Shown: positions 25,254 to 34,578, counted from the first letter of the stretch. The stretch is 64,000 nt of DNA from an uncultured Kiritimatiellota bacterium (GCA_934635385.1 CAKTZI010000018.1:8481-72480), one strand, 5' to 3'. The notes: a model not told the origin generated them from the sequence alone. A program made the numbers and translations.

Positions 25254-26267
25254 ATGCACATCGTATTTGCGTCAGACAATGGTTTCGTTCGGCAGCTCCT
25301 TGTGTCTTCAGGAAGCGCGGCGTATGCCATGCGAAGGAGCGGACGCTCAGTGAAAGTCCATGTCCTTGACTGTGGCATGGACGAGGACAGCTGGGTGTGG
25401 TATGCGCGGCAGATGGACAGGTTGTCTGCGCGACACGGCCTTCGCGTCGAGCTTCGTCGCCACGCGATCGACATGGCGCGGTTCGCGCACCTGCCGGGCT
25501 GGACGAACGGCTCGAAGGCGACGTGGGCGCGCATTCTGCTCCCCGAACTGCTGGAGACGGCGGACGTCTGCGTCTACTCGGACTGTGACATGCTGTTCGT
25601 CGCCGATCCGGCGGACATCGAGGCGGCCGTTCCGGGCGACATCCTGCTGGCGGGGCACCGCAACCCGTTTGGCGAATGCGGACCGGACGCGCGCTGGCAT
25701 CGCCGAAAGGGACTGCCCTACGAGGCGTCGTCGTACGTCTGTGCAGGACTCCTGACGATGAACCTTTCTGCGCTCCGCAAGGCTGATGCCGTGAAGAGGT
25801 GCTTTGACTTCCTGTCCCGCCATCCGGATCCCGTGTCGCCAGACCAGACGGTTCTGAACAATGTCTGCCGAGGAAAGACGGCAATTCTGCCGGATGGCTG
25901 GGGCTTGTTCACCCATGAGTGCCATGGTTTTGAAGGACGCATCAAGGCCATCCACTTTTCTGGCGGTTGGCCATGGGCGCGCTGCAGGAATGTTTATGAT
26001 GCGCTGTGCCTTGACAGAACGCGCCAAGAGTCAGACCTTTGGCGGGCTTTTGAAACAAGGGTCTTAGGCATCAGTCCGTCTGTGCCCGAGAATCCTTCCG
26101 CCTGCCGAAGGACGTTGGCATGGGGGGTACAGGCGGTGTGCCGTCTGGCGAACCGACTGGGCGTTGCGATTCCTGGACGGGCGAGCCTTCAGGAACTTGT
26201 CGCGGCGTATGATGGGCATTCGCAAGCTCTTGCCCGTGCGAAGGAGGAGTTGCTGAATGATGCCTAA
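25254..26267 (+). CDS. Glycosyltransferase family 8-like protein
   Basis: A 337-residue retaining glycosyltransferase of the GT8 type. It starts MHIVFASDNGF, has ATWARILLPELL and the metal-binding DxD in VYSDCDMLF near residue 117, and later SPDQTVLNNVCRG and IHFSGGWPW (the C-terminal HxxGxxKPW-like motif). These enzymes add galactose or glucose to LPS core in enteric bacteria. It overlaps the next gene by 11 bases. Confidence 0.83.
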   Translation: MHIVFASDNGFVRQLLVSSGSAAYAMRRSGRSVKVHVLDCGMDEDSWVWYARQMDRLSARHGLRVELRRHAIDMARFAHLPGWTNGSKATWARILLPELLETADVCVYSDCDMLFVADPADIEAAVPGDILLAGHRNPFGECGPDARWHRRKGLPYEASSYVCAGLLTMNLSALRKADAVKRCFDFLSRHPDPVSPDQTVLNNVCRGKTAILPDGWGLFTHECHGFEGRIKAIHFSGGWPWARCRNVYDALCLDRTRQESDLWRAFETRVLGISPSVPENPSACRRTLAWGVQAVCRLANRLGVAIPGRASLQELVAAYDGHSQALARAKEELLNDA

Positions 26268-27021
26268 GGTCTCGATCATTGTCGGCGTCTACAACGGCGA
26301 GCGGTTCCTGGCGGAACTGCTGGACTCCATTCGCGCGCAGACGTGTCCCGACTGGACGTGCCTCTGCATCGACGACGGCTCGACGGACGGCTCGTCGGCG
26401 ATCTTGGCGGAATATGCCGTGAAAGACGCGCGGTTCCGGGTCTTGTCTCAGCCGAACGCCGGCGTCGGCGCGGCGCGCAATGCGGCGCTCGCGCGCGTCG
26501 AGACGCCGTTTGTCATGTTCGCCGACCAGGATGACCGACTGGCGCCGCAGGCGGTTGCGCGGGCGCTTGCCGCCATCGAGGCGACCGGCGCCGACATCGT
26601 GCATTTCAGGTCGAACAGGCACCTGTCGCAGTCGATCTTCGTCTGGGAACATGTCTTTCGCCGTGCGGCTGTCGGGTCGACGCGCTTCCCGCCGATTACG
26701 GGCGGCGAAGACACGGCCTTCTTCTGGGAACTGGGGTTCAAGGGGCTGCGGCGCGCGGCGATTGACGACGAACTCTACTTCAACCGTCCCCATCGCGGCA
26801 GCTTCTCGCGGGCCGTCACGCCGCGCTACATCGACAACGCATTCGCGGGCTATCGGGCGATGCGCGCGTGCGCGCATCGGAACGGGCTCACGGGCGCGCG
26901 GCTGTTCCGGCGGCTGTTTCCGCACGTCTTCTGGTTCGCGCTCTCGGTCTTGGGGCGGCATTTCACATGGGCGAACGCGAAGGCCCTCGCGCGGGGCCTG
27001 AAGGGGCTGACACATGGCTGA
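26257..27021 (+). CDS. Glycosyltransferase family 2
   Basis: A 254-residue GT-A enzyme. VSIIVGVYNGERFLAELLDSI, CIDDGSTDGS and NAGVGAARNAAL are diagnostic, and MFADQDDRL holds the DxD motif. The closest theme is LPS core or capsule glycosyltransferases. It overlaps both neighbours by a few bases, showing translational coupling. Confidence 0.88.
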   Translation: MMPKVSIIVGVYNGERFLAELLDSIRAQTCPDWTCLCIDDGSTDGSSAILAEYAVKDARFRVLSQPNAGVGAARNAALARVETPFVMFADQDDRLAPQAVARALAAIEATGADIVHFRSNRHLSQSIFVWEHVFRRAAVGSTRFPPITGGEDTAFFWELGFKGLRRAAIDDELYFNRPHRGSFSRAVTPRYIDNAFAGYRAMRACAHRNGLTGARLFRRLFPHVFWFALSVLGRHFTWANAKALARGLKGLTHG

Positions 27022-27856
27022 ACGCCCGTTCGAGGCATCGGCCTGGCGTGCCGCGCGGCTGGCGGAAGACCGCGCGGCGGGGCTTCCGTGTGCAGCCGGG
27101 ACGCCGGACGTCACGGTCGTGGCCTACGTCTTCGGCACGTCGGAGCAAATGAAGCCTTATGGCGAGTCGATTGAGCTGGCGTTGCGCGAGACGTATCGCT
27201 GGTGTGGGATGCTGAAGACGACGCTCGTCGTCAACCGCCTGACGCCGGGACTGGAGGACTTTGTGGTGACCTGCGGCAAATGGCTGCGTGTCGACATTGA
27301 TGGGACGCTGAAGCCCGGCGATATCGTTGGCTTCTCGCGTAACATGATTCGGACGCTGCCCGAAAGGTTCGACACGCCGCACATGCTCAACGTCCACCCC
27401 GACGGGTTCCCGTTGCGCGCGGGACTGGACGCATTCGTCGGCACGTGGGACTACATCGGTGGCCCTTGGCGGATTGACGGCGACGATTGGGTGACGCGGC
27501 GTCTCCTGACGCGCTGGGACGGCGCGGGCAACGGTGGTTTCGCCTTGCGTACGCGCAAGATCTGCGAAGCGGGCGCGGCGGCCTATCGGCGGCTCTGGAA
27601 AATGATTCCCGACTGCTATCTCCTTTACGAGGACGTGTTCTTCACGCGGTTTCTGCCGCGCTGGCAGCCGGGGTATGCGCGGCGCATTGCGCTGGCGCCC
27701 CAGTCAGCGGCCGCCGCATTCTCGTGCTGCGAGAATTTCGCGGCGCAGCGCGCTTACGGAAAGCTGCCGTTCGGCTTTCACTCCTGGCGGGCGTTGGCCT
27801 TTCTGAAGAGCCATGCATTTACGCATCGTGCGCAGATGAGGGCGCGTCATGGATGA
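27014..27856 (+). CDS. DUF5672-like putative glycosyltransferase
   Basis: A 280-residue protein without a firm family call. AELVVN-like strands (TTLVVNRLTPG), a DYIGGPW motif near residue 155, GNGGFALRTRKI and YEDVFFTRFLP fit my memory of DUF5672 proteins, which have glycosyltransferase-like motifs (an ED pair and a GNGG turn). It closes the run of overlapping sugar genes and overlaps the downstream pseudogene by 8 bases. Confidence 0.6.
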   Translation: MAERPFEASAWRAARLAEDRAAGLPCAAGTPDVTVVAYVFGTSEQMKPYGESIELALRETYRWCGMLKTTLVVNRLTPGLEDFVVTCGKWLRVDIDGTLKPGDIVGFSRNMIRTLPERFDTPHMLNVHPDGFPLRAGLDAFVGTWDYIGGPWRIDGDDWVTRRLLTRWDGAGNGGFALRTRKICEAGAAAYRRLWKMIPDCYLLYEDVFFTRFLPRWQPGYARRIALAPQSAAAAFSCCENFAAQRAYGKLPFGFHSWRALAFLKSHAFTHRAQMRARHG

Positions 27857-29295
27857 GGTGTGCCGCGAGACGGTTCACCGCATGACGCGGCGGTGTGCGG
27901 GCTGGGACTATCGCCAGCGGGCGATCTACCAGATCACGCTCGTACAGGCCGATCGACGACGGCCCCTGCTGGGGCGGCTCGTGATCGATGACCCGAAAGC
28001 GCCGCCTGAGGCGGTGACGGCGCGGCTGGAGCCGAGTGCGCTTGGCGCGGCGATTCTCGTGCACTGGAAGCGGCTCGGCGACTTTACGCCCGAAATCAAG
28101 CCGCTTTTTTGCCAGCTGATGCCCGACCACCTTCACGCGATTCTCGACGTGACGCGGCCGATGGCGAAGCCGCTCGGCAATGCGATCGGCGGGTTCAAGA
28201 CGGGGTGCGAGAAGATCTACCGAGGGCTCGCGCCCTCGGAACGGGACAAGGCGGCGACGGCCCGCGCGCCGCGTCGATTGGCGTCGAGAAGGGCGCGTCG
28301 TCGTCGGTTGGCGGCGGCGAGCGTGGCGGTGGCCGGCCCTGTTCTGTGCCAGGGGCGCAAGCCCCTGGGGTACCCCGCCTCTGGGCGCCGGGGTTTCAAG
28401 ACTCGATTCTCTTTCGCGCCGGGCAGCTCGACGCGATGTTCAACTACTTGCGCGACAACCCGCGTCGGCTCGTGGTCAAGCGGCTCTACCCCGACCTTTT
28501 TCGCGCCGTGGGCGTCTTGCGACGGCCTCTGCCGGGGTTGGGGGCGAGGGCGAATTCGCGGCTCTCGGCAATCGCTTTTTGCTCGACCGCTCGCTCGTTC
28601 AGGTTCAGGTGTCGCGGCGCGACTTCGCCTATCGCCGCGAACCGAAGCGTGGCGGCGGGCTGAAGATCGTGCGCGATACGGCGGGCGTTCCCGCCGTCGC
28701 GAGCGAAAGCGCGGTGTTCACGGCGAAGGCCGAAGCGTTGCTCGCGCGGGCACAGCAGGGCGCGGCGTTGCTTTCGCCTTGCGTGAGTGACGGCGAGTGC
28801 GAAATCGCACGCCGAGCGTTTGCCGAGAGCTTGCCGCTCGTCGTCTTGCGCAACAAGGGCTTCGCGCCGCTTGAAAAACCGAGTGGGCGGTATTTCGACG
28901 CCTGCGCCGACGGGCGGCTCTTGATGCTCGCGCCGGCGGCGTGGCCGCACGTGCCGGGCGAAAAGCCGATGACGCGCCGCGACGCGCTCGTCTTGAACCG
29001 CCTCGCCCAGTGCCTCGCGGAAGGGAGACCGAAAGCTCGCGCTTTCGGCACGGGACAAGAAGGGCGCGCCGCAGAACAAGAGGGGCGCGCCGTTGGTTCG
29101 CGGTTTGAGTCGCGCGACGGGGGCGGCACTTTCGCGGGGCAAGGGGCGGCGAAGATCAGCTATCGCGGCGTGACCTTCGCCGAAGTCGACGACTGGGCGC
29201 GCGCGGCGGTCAACCTCGCGCCCGAAACGCGCGACCGCCTCGCCCCCGAAACGCGAGCCTGTGCTGTGCCCGAAGCGCGAGCTTCGGGGCGATGA
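27849..29295 (+). pseudogene. Frameshifted transposase-like gene with SLOG/DprA-like tail
   Basis: Three frames are needed to read this gene. The first (27849 to about 28260) has CQLMPDHLHAILDV, matching the HUH motif of IS200/REP-associated (Y1) transposases, and GGFKTGCEKIYR. The second frame (about 28260-28520) continues with LWAPGFQDSILFRAGQLDAM and FNYLRDNPRRLVVKR. The third (about 28520-29295) has GNRFLLDR and then LLSPCVSDGECEIARRAF, LPLVVLRNKGF, GRYFDACADGRLLMLAP, reminiscent of SLOG/DprA-type Rossmann domains. Two frameshifts make it a likely pseudogene, unless the assembly is at fault. The tail contains hairpins such as CCGAAAGCTCGCGCTTTCGG (29029-29048) and overlaps the opposing gene. 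Confidence 0.7.
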
Positions 29296-30091
29296 GCATA
29301 GGCTTGACCCAATAGCGCCAGACGGCGTAGGCCCAGTAGAGCCAGAGAAACCGAGACTGAAGGGGGCCTCTGTAGTCGCTTGCCTGGGTAATTTCGACGA
29401 AGCGCCTGAACTGGGACTCGAATTCGCGTTCCATGCGGGCGTGTATGGGCGTATAGTTGCGGAATCCGTCTCGCGTGACGATCTTGGCTTGCGCGCCGCA
29501 GGCACATGCCTCTTCAAGGAGGGCAGACTCGGCGTCGAAAGAATAGAGGACTCTTGTGCGCTTGAGGCGTTCGGCAAGCTCCTCGCGCGTGGCGGGCCAG
29601 TTCATGGTGATGGTCGGAATGCCGCGCAGTTCGGGAGGGTCGCACCAACGTCCGCCTTTGTAGACGAAGCAGTAGGTGTCTGTTCGCGGATAGCCGGGGT
29701 CGTTGAAGAGCGTCTTGTCGATCCAGGGGACGGAAAGGACATTTGAGCCGGGCAAGAACTCGGGCAGATAGGCGAAGACCATTTCGCTCTTATGGTAGCG
29801 GCGCGTGCCGCCGTTCCGTCCGGGGTAGAAAAGCACGAACCGTACGACGTTTTGAAAACGCAGGGGATTGCCGGCGATGATCTCCGGGTAGACGACGATG
29901 CCCGTGCGACGCAGGTTTTCGTCGATTGTCGTCAGACGCGGATGCCCTGACATTTCCCAGCCCGAAGGGTTCTTGACGTCGAAGAAGACCGTGTGGCCGG
30001 CCGCGATGAGGCGTTCGGCGAGCAGCATCATGACGCGGATGCCATTTGAGCGGGCATAGCCGGGAAAGTAGAAGAGATAGGGGCGTTTCAT
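29210..30091 (-). CDS. Putative glycosyltransferase-like protein
   Basis: A 293-residue protein that starts MKRPYLFYFPGYARSNGIRVMMLLAERL and continues HTVFFDVKN, resembling the N-terminal domain of GT-B glycosyltransferases. WNWPATREELAERLKRT-like and FDAESALLEEACACGA segments resemble the donor-site region of such enzymes. A C-terminal aromatic helix (FLWLYWAYAVWRYW) may bind membrane. The final 30 residues are Arg/Gly/Ala-rich and overlap the repeat-laden end of the pseudogene, so the natural C-terminus may have been altered. It starts one base after the flippase gene stops. Function is inferred mainly from context. Confidence 0.55.
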   Translation of the reverse strand: MKRPYLFYFPGYARSNGIRVMMLLAERLIAAGHTVFFDVKNPSGWEMSGHPRLTTIDENLRRTGIVVYPEIIAGNPLRFQNVVRFVLFYPGRNGGTRRYHKSEMVFAYLPEFLPGSNVLSVPWIDKTLFNDPGYPRTDTYCFVYKGGRWCDPPELRGIPTITMNWPATREELAERLKRTRVLYSFDAESALLEEACACGAQAKIVTRDGFRNYTPIHARMEREFESQFRRFVEITQASDYRGPLQSRFLWLYWAYAVWRYWVKPMLIAPKLALRAQHRLAFRGRGGRAFRARG

Positions 30092-30092
30092 G

Positions 30093-31418
30093 TCAGCGGG
30101 TTGTCTTGACGCGAACGGCGAGCAGGACGAGGCCGAACTGCAGGACAGTGTAGGCGAGGCCCGCGCCTGTCAGTGTGCGCAGGTTGGCGAGGTCGAGGGC
30201 GGAGAGGGCGTTGACAATCCCGTCTGGCAGCGTGTTTCGGAAGAATTCACATCCGAGCAGTGCAACGAGTGCCGCGAGCCAGCAGAAGTTCATTCCGATG
30301 ACGATCCAGATGGGGCGGAAGCGCCGACACGCCATCTCGTAGGTGACGAGGGCTCCGATGGCGCAAGACACGCCCATAGTGATTGCCGTTGGGGCCAGAA
30401 GCTGAACATAGCCGAGGTAGGGACGCCAAACGGGGACAAGCGCGAACAGGTGTCTCCCCAAAAGCGCAAAGACGAGCGCAAGAACGCCGCTGAAGAGGAT
30501 AGACCCCCAGATGGCATGTCGAAGGACGCGACGATCCTCTTGCCCCTGTTCATGCGCCTCGGCGGCAAGGGGGAAGAGCACGAACATGAGGGAAAGCCCG
30601 AGATATCCGCCAATCTCGGAGAGTTTTGCCAGCAGGTAGTAGGCGGCAGACTCGACTTCGGGCAGCCGCTGGCGGAAGAGGGTCGCGTAGAGAGCCGAAT
30701 AGACGGAACAGCCGATTGTCCAGACGGCGACAGGTCCGGCATAGCGCAGCAGGGATGGCATGTCCGTGCGCCAGTTCGTGTCCGTTCGGATGCCTTGGAA
30801 ATCCCTGCGAAGGCTGAAGACGGCGATGAGCGAGGTCGCCGTCGGCGGCGTTGTCTGCCCGAGGACATAGCCCGACAGCGCGCGGATGGGCATCGTGACG
30901 AGAAGGGTGATGAGCCGGACGGGTGCGCTTACGATGTTGACAAGGGCCAGCGTCTTGAATTTCTTGAGGCCCTGCAGGGCGTTGGTGAAGAGTTGCGAGA
31001 GGTTGCCGACGAAGCCGGCTGCAAGGATCAGCAAGGTCAGGAGTCCGTCTTCGACGCGGAGGCGTTCGTAGAAATGCGGAAGCAGGATCTTTGCCGCGAG
31101 GATGCAGAGAACGAAGAGAAGGCAGGCCATGCCGATGATGTCGCGGATGAAGCCCTTCACCTTGCCGTACTCGCCGCGCGTCGCATAGACGTTCACGTAC
31201 TTCGCGAAGACGGTCGCGAGGATCGCGAGCGGCACGGAGAAGAGCCCAGCGAGCTGCTGGAGCGGCAAGACCGCGCCCAGCTCCCCGGGCCCGACGTACT
31301 TCGGCACGAGCCAAAGGCCGATGAACGCCTGGATCGCGTCGCCCGACCGGCAGGCGGCGAAGATCATCAGCGAATACCACCAGAAGTCGCCGAGCTTGGC
31401 ATGGAGACGTTTAAGCAT
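30093..31418 (-). CDS. Polysaccharide flippase-like membrane protein (MATE/Wzx superfamily)
   Basis: A 441-residue integral membrane protein with about 12 predicted helices, matching the size and pattern of Wzx/MurJ-type exporters that flip lipid-linked sugars across the inner membrane. Examples are WWYSLMIFAACRSGDAIQAFIGLWLVPKY at the N-terminus and repeated VFALLGRHLF and LAPTAI segments. The start at 31418 is chosen because the promoter lies 10 bases upstream and the earlier frame is antisense to pth. With the next gene it forms a two-gene minus-strand operon convergent to the glycosyltransferase operon. Confidence 0.8.
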   Translation of the reverse strand: MLKRLHAKLGDFWWYSLMIFAACRSGDAIQAFIGLWLVPKYVGPGELGAVLPLQQLAGLFSVPLAILATVFAKYVNVYATRGEYGKVKGFIRDIIGMACLLFVLCILAAKILLPHFYERLRVEDGLLTLLILAAGFVGNLSQLFTNALQGLKKFKTLALVNIVSAPVRLITLLVTMPIRALSGYVLGQTTPPTATSLIAVFSLRRDFQGIRTDTNWRTDMPSLLRYAGPVAVWTIGCSVYSALYATLFRQRLPEVESAAYYLLAKLSEIGGYLGLSLMFVLFPLAAEAHEQGQEDRRVLRHAIWGSILFSGVLALVFALLGRHLFALVPVWRPYLGYVQLLAPTAITMGVSCAIGALVTYEMACRRFRPIWIVIGMNFCWLAALVALLGCEFFRNTLPDGIVNALSALDLANLRTLTGAGLAYTVLQFGLVLLAVRVKTTR

Positions 31419-31428
31419 CTGGCTGCGG

Positions 31429-31437
31429 ATTATATCA
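31429..31437 (-). promoter_or_regulatory. Extended -10 promoter, flippase operon
   Basis: Minus-strand TGATATAAT ends 10 bases before the start codon at 31418, predicting a near-leaderless mRNA. Confidence 0.6.
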
Positions 31438-31483
31438 AATTTTCGGCATCCTGCGTTTCCGCGCCGACCGCTGGCCGCAATTA

Positions 31484-31492
31484 TGGTATAAT
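31484..31492 (+). promoter_or_regulatory. Extended -10 promoter, pth-hydF
   Basis: TGGTATAAT lies 26 bases before the pth ATG at 31519, leaving a short leader with AAAGGGAA. Confidence 0.6.
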
Positions 31493-31518
31493 CTTCCGTC
31501 AAAGGGAACCCTATCGAG

Positions 31519-32091
31519 ATGAAGATCATTGCAGGACTCGGCAACCCCGGCGCACAGTACGCCAACACGCCCCACTCCGTTGGCTTCGAGACGGTCGACG
31601 CCCTCGCGGCGGCGGCGGGCGTCGCATGGGAGGAGAAGCGGCAGTACAAGTGCCTGATGGCGAAAGTCGCCGTCGCCGGCGTGCCGACGCTCCTCGTCAA
31701 GCCCCAGACGTTCATGAACCTCTCCGGCGAGTCGGTCGCGCCAATCGTGAAGTACCACAACGCGACGGCGGCCGACCTCCTCGTCGTCCAGGACGACATC
31801 GACCTCGCCGTCGGACGCCTGCGCATCCGCAAGGGCGGCAGCTGCGGCGGTCACAACGGCGTTCGGAACATCATCGAGCGACTCGGCACGCCGGATTTCG
31901 CGCGCCTCAAGATCGGTGTCGGCAAGGACCGGTCGAACGTCATCGCCCACGTCCTCGGCAAGTTCGACCCCGAGACGCGCAAGGTCATGGATCTCGTCGT
32001 CGCCGAAGCCGTGAAGGCGGCGGCGGAAATCGTCCGCAGCGGCCCCGACCGCGCGATGAACCTCTACAACGCCTACAATGCCCTCGCTTAA
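31519..32091 (+). CDS. pth: Peptidyl-tRNA hydrolase
   Basis: A 190-residue esterase that recycles peptidyl-tRNA. Family hallmarks: MKIIAGLGNPGAQYANTPHSVGF (Asn and catalytic His), VKPQTFMNLSG, VVQDDIDLAVGRLRIRKGGSCGGHNG and IGVGKD. It overlaps hydF by 14 bases. Confidence 0.96.
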   Translation: MKIIAGLGNPGAQYANTPHSVGFETVDALAAAAGVAWEEKRQYKCLMAKVAVAGVPTLLVKPQTFMNLSGESVAPIVKYHNATAADLLVVQDDIDLAVGRLRIRKGGSCGGHNGVRNIIERLGTPDFARLKIGVGKDRSNVIAHVLGKFDPETRKVMDLVVAEAVKAAAEIVRSGPDRAMNLYNAYNALA

Positions 32092-33250
32092 CGACACCCC
32101 TCGCGCGAACCGCATCCACGTCGCGTTCTTCGGACTGAGGAACGCGGGAAAGTCCACGCTCGTCAACGCCTTTACGGGACAGGAGATCGCCATCGTCAGC
32201 GATGTCGCGGGCACGACGACCGATCCCGTCTCGAAGGCGATGGAGATCCTGCCGCTCGGCCCCTGCCTCGTCACGGACACCGCCGGGCTTGATGACGTCG
32301 GCGCGCTCGGCGCGCAGCGTGTGCGGAAGTCTCTGGACGTCCTCGAGACGACGGATGTCGCCGTCTGGGTCTGGGGGGCGGCGATCGACGAGGCGTCGCC
32401 GTGGTATCGGGAGTTCCGCGCGACGTGCGAGAGGCGGCGGGTCGCCGTCCTCGTCCATCGACGCGGCGATTCGGTCGCGGAACTGAAGAGGAGGGTCGCG
32501 GCGATTCCGCTCGCCGACGACACGCCGGGCTTGCTGGACGGCGTTGTGCGCACGGGCGACCGCGTCGTCTGCGTGTGCCCGATTGACGAGTCCGCGCCCA
32601 AGGGACGGCTCATCCTGCCGCAGGTGCAGGTCATCCGCGACTGCCTCGACCGCCATGCCGCCTGCACCGTCTGCCAGCCGGATGAGCTGTCGGCGTGCCT
32701 GACGGGCGCACCGTCTGCCGCCGCCGGCCGTACGCTCGTCATCACGGATTCGCAGGCGTTCGCCGCCGTGCGCCAAACCCTCCAAACCTTCCAAACCACC
32801 CAAACCTCCCAAACTTCCCAAACCTCCCTCGTCCTCACGTCCTTCTCGATTCTCTTTGCGCGGCAAAAGGGCGATCTTGACGTCTACCAAGAGGGGCTTG
32901 CGGCGATTGAGAAACTGGCGGATGGCGCGACGGTGCTTGTGTCTGAGGGCTGTACGCACCACCGCCAGTGCAACGACATCGGGACGACGAAGATTCCGAA
33001 GGCGCTCGCGAAGCTGACGGGCAAGAGCCTGGACTTCGTCTTTTCGAGCGGCGGTTCGTTTCCGCTTGAACGGGCGGATGGTCGGCGGGTGTCGCTTGTC
33101 GTCCACTGCGGCGGCTGCATGCTGACGCGTCGCGAGGTCTTGCGGCGTATCGACGTCTGCCGCGCAGCGGGCGTTCCGATTGTTAACTACGGGCTTCTGC
33201 TGGCGGTGGCGAACGGTCTGCGCGTGGCGGAGCTCGTGCCGTCGTGCTGA
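32078..33250 (+). CDS. hydF: [FeFe]-hydrogenase H-cluster maturation GTPase HydF
   Basis: A 390-residue scaffold GTPase that carries the diiron subcluster to apo-hydrogenase. The GTPase domain has GLRNAGKST (residues 19-27), the G2 Thr in VAGTTTDP and G3 DTAGL. The C-terminal cluster-binding region shows GCTHHRQC and HCGGCM, the CxH...HCxxC pattern of HydF. Between them, residues about 233-250 are a repeat-derived QTxQTxQTS tract. HydE, HydG and hydrogenase genes are not in the window, so they must lie elsewhere if the system is complete. Confidence 0.9.
   Translation: MPSLNDTPRANRIHVAFFGLRNAGKSTLVNAFTGQEIAIVSDVAGTTTDPVSKAMEILPLGPCLVTDTAGLDDVGALGAQRVRKSLDVLETTDVAVWVWGAAIDEASPWYREFRATCERRRVAVLVHRRGDSVAELKRRVAAIPLADDTPGLLDGVVRTGDRVVCVCPIDESAPKGRLILPQVQVIRDCLDRHAACTVCQPDELSACLTGAPSAAAGRTLVITDSQAFAAVRQTLQTFQTTQTSQTSQTSLVLTSFSILFARQKGDLDVYQEGLAAIEKLADGATVLVSEGCTHHRQCNDIGTTKIPKALAKLTGKSLDFVFSSGGSFPLERADGRRVSLVVHCGGCMLTRREVLRRIDVCRAAGVPIVNYGLLLAVANGLRVAELVPSC
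32773..32826. repeat. 9-bp tandem repeat inside hydF
   Basis: Six 9-base units of CCAAACCTC type, in frame, encode QTLQTFQTT-like sequence between two domains of HydF. Confidence 0.9.
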
Positions 33251-33268
33251 CGCGGGGCGCGCGCGGCG

Positions 33269-34306
33269 TCACATGAAGCGGAGCATGATCTGGCGGAAGA
33301 TGTCGCGGAAGCGGATCGGCCAGAGGCGCGACGGGGTCTCGGCTTCGAGCGGATCCTGAATGAACGTCGGCAGGTCGGGGTTGAAGTCGAGCCCCGTGAG
33401 GCGTTCGAGTTCGTCGATCGAGATGATGTTGCGCGCGGCCCACTCGCGCCAGGTCACGTCCTGGCGGAACAGCATCGCGACGGCGCGCACGTCCATGCCT
33501 TCCTGCGCGAGGATGACCTGATAGAAGTCGGTCGGCACGTCGATGTCCGTCAGGCCGAGCGTCTCGCGTCCGTACTGCGGCGAGATGCAGCCGACGATGA
33601 CCCAAATCTCGCCGTAGCGCGCCGTCCAGAGGTCGGCGATGCGGTGCTCGACCTCGCGCCAGACGCCTCGGTTCAGGGCCGGTGTCTGCGGCGCGACGTT
33701 GGACATGAGGAAGGTCTTGCGGCGCTCCTCGTCGCCGTAGCGCGTGGCGATCGCGTAGTTCGGCGCCAAATGGCCGCGGTCGTAGCCGCTCTTCGCGTAG
33801 GCGTCGGGACGCGGCGCGGCGGGGACGGTGTGGTCGATGCGGAACGACGGACGCTTGCCGACCTCGAACTTCGCCTCCTTCGTCACGTGGTAGGCGCACC
33901 AGACGGGATGTCGCAGCGAGTCGGACCAGCCGAGGACGAATTCGCCGCGCCGGATGATGCGGATGTCCTTTGGCGCGGGCGCGCCGGTTCGCACGGGGGC
34001 CCCCGCGAAGAAGACCTGTCCCGCCGGGGCTTCGAGGTCGTATTCGTAGACGGCGTCGTGGCCCGTCCAGCCCAGCGCGTCCGTGATGTCCGCGAGCGGG
34101 TTGCCGAGCCAGAAGAGCGGCACCGTGACGGCGCGGGGGAGTTCGGCGAACTTGCGGTCGAGCCACTTGCGCGGATGGTGCACGAACCACTCGGCGCACC
34201 CGCCCCAGATCGTCAGGACGACAAGCATCCCGACGCCGAGCTTCAGGGCCCGGCGTCGGGACGGCGTGCGCCCGGCTTTCCGTTTGCGTGGCTTCGTCCG
34301 CTTCAC
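33269..34306 (-). CDS. DNA/RNA non-specific endonuclease (NUC1/EndoG family), membrane-anchored
   Basis: A 345-residue beta-beta-alpha-metal nuclease. The catalytic motif is YDRGHLAPN (DRGH) near residue 175, followed by FLMSNVAPQTPALNRGVW, which supplies the metal Asn. A basic stretch and one transmembrane helix (LGVGMLVVLTIWGGCAEWF, residues about 23-41) anchor it, presumably facing the periplasm. In other bacteria this family degrades nucleic acid for nutrition or in competition. It is the last gene of a nagB/zinc-ribbon run and convergent with hydF. Confidence 0.88.
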   Translation of the reverse strand: MKRTKPRKRKAGRTPSRRRALKLGVGMLVVLTIWGGCAEWFVHHPRKWLDRKFAELPRAVTVPLFWLGNPLADITDALGWTGHDAVYEYDLEAPAGQVFFAGAPVRTGAPAPKDIRIIRRGEFVLGWSDSLRHPVWCAYHVTKEAKFEVGKRPSFRIDHTVPAAPRPDAYAKSGYDRGHLAPNYAIATRYGDEERRKTFLMSNVAPQTPALNRGVWREVEHRIADLWTARYGEIWVIVGCISPQYGRETLGLTDIDVPTDFYQVILAQEGMDVRAVAMLFRQDVTWREWAARNIISIDELERLTGLDFNPDLPTFIQDPLEAETPSRLWPIRFRDIFRQIMLRFM

Positions 34307-34347
34307 CGTTCCCTCACCCTCTCACACCTCATCCCCCATCCCTCTCC

Positions 34348-34578
34348 TCAGAGGTCGCCAAGCTCGATGCGGATCGTCCGCGACTTCATCGCCTGGATGG
34401 TGTCGGGGTCGTCGTCGTTGGGGCCGTGGCGGAGAACGCCGTCCGCCTCTTCCGGCGCGGGGATGCGAATCTGCGCGCCGCAGGCGGGGCATTCGGTCTC
34501 CTGCCCGACCATGTCGAGCGTCGCCTGAATCTCCGTGTGGCACTTCGTGCAGAGGAAGTCCGTATAGTTGGCTGCCAT
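34348..34578 (-). CDS. Small zinc-ribbon protein
   Basis: A 76-residue protein with CTKC near residue 10 and CPAC near residue 30, spaced as in FYDLN/zinc-ribbon modules, followed by an acidic, proline-containing tail. It lies 15 bases after nagB and 41 before the nuclease gene, so it is likely co-transcribed. No function can be assigned. Confidence 0.7.
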   Translation of the reverse strand: MAANYTDFLCTKCHTEIQATLDMVGQETECPACGAQIRIPAPEEADGVLRHGPNDDDPDTIQAMKSRTIRIELGDL

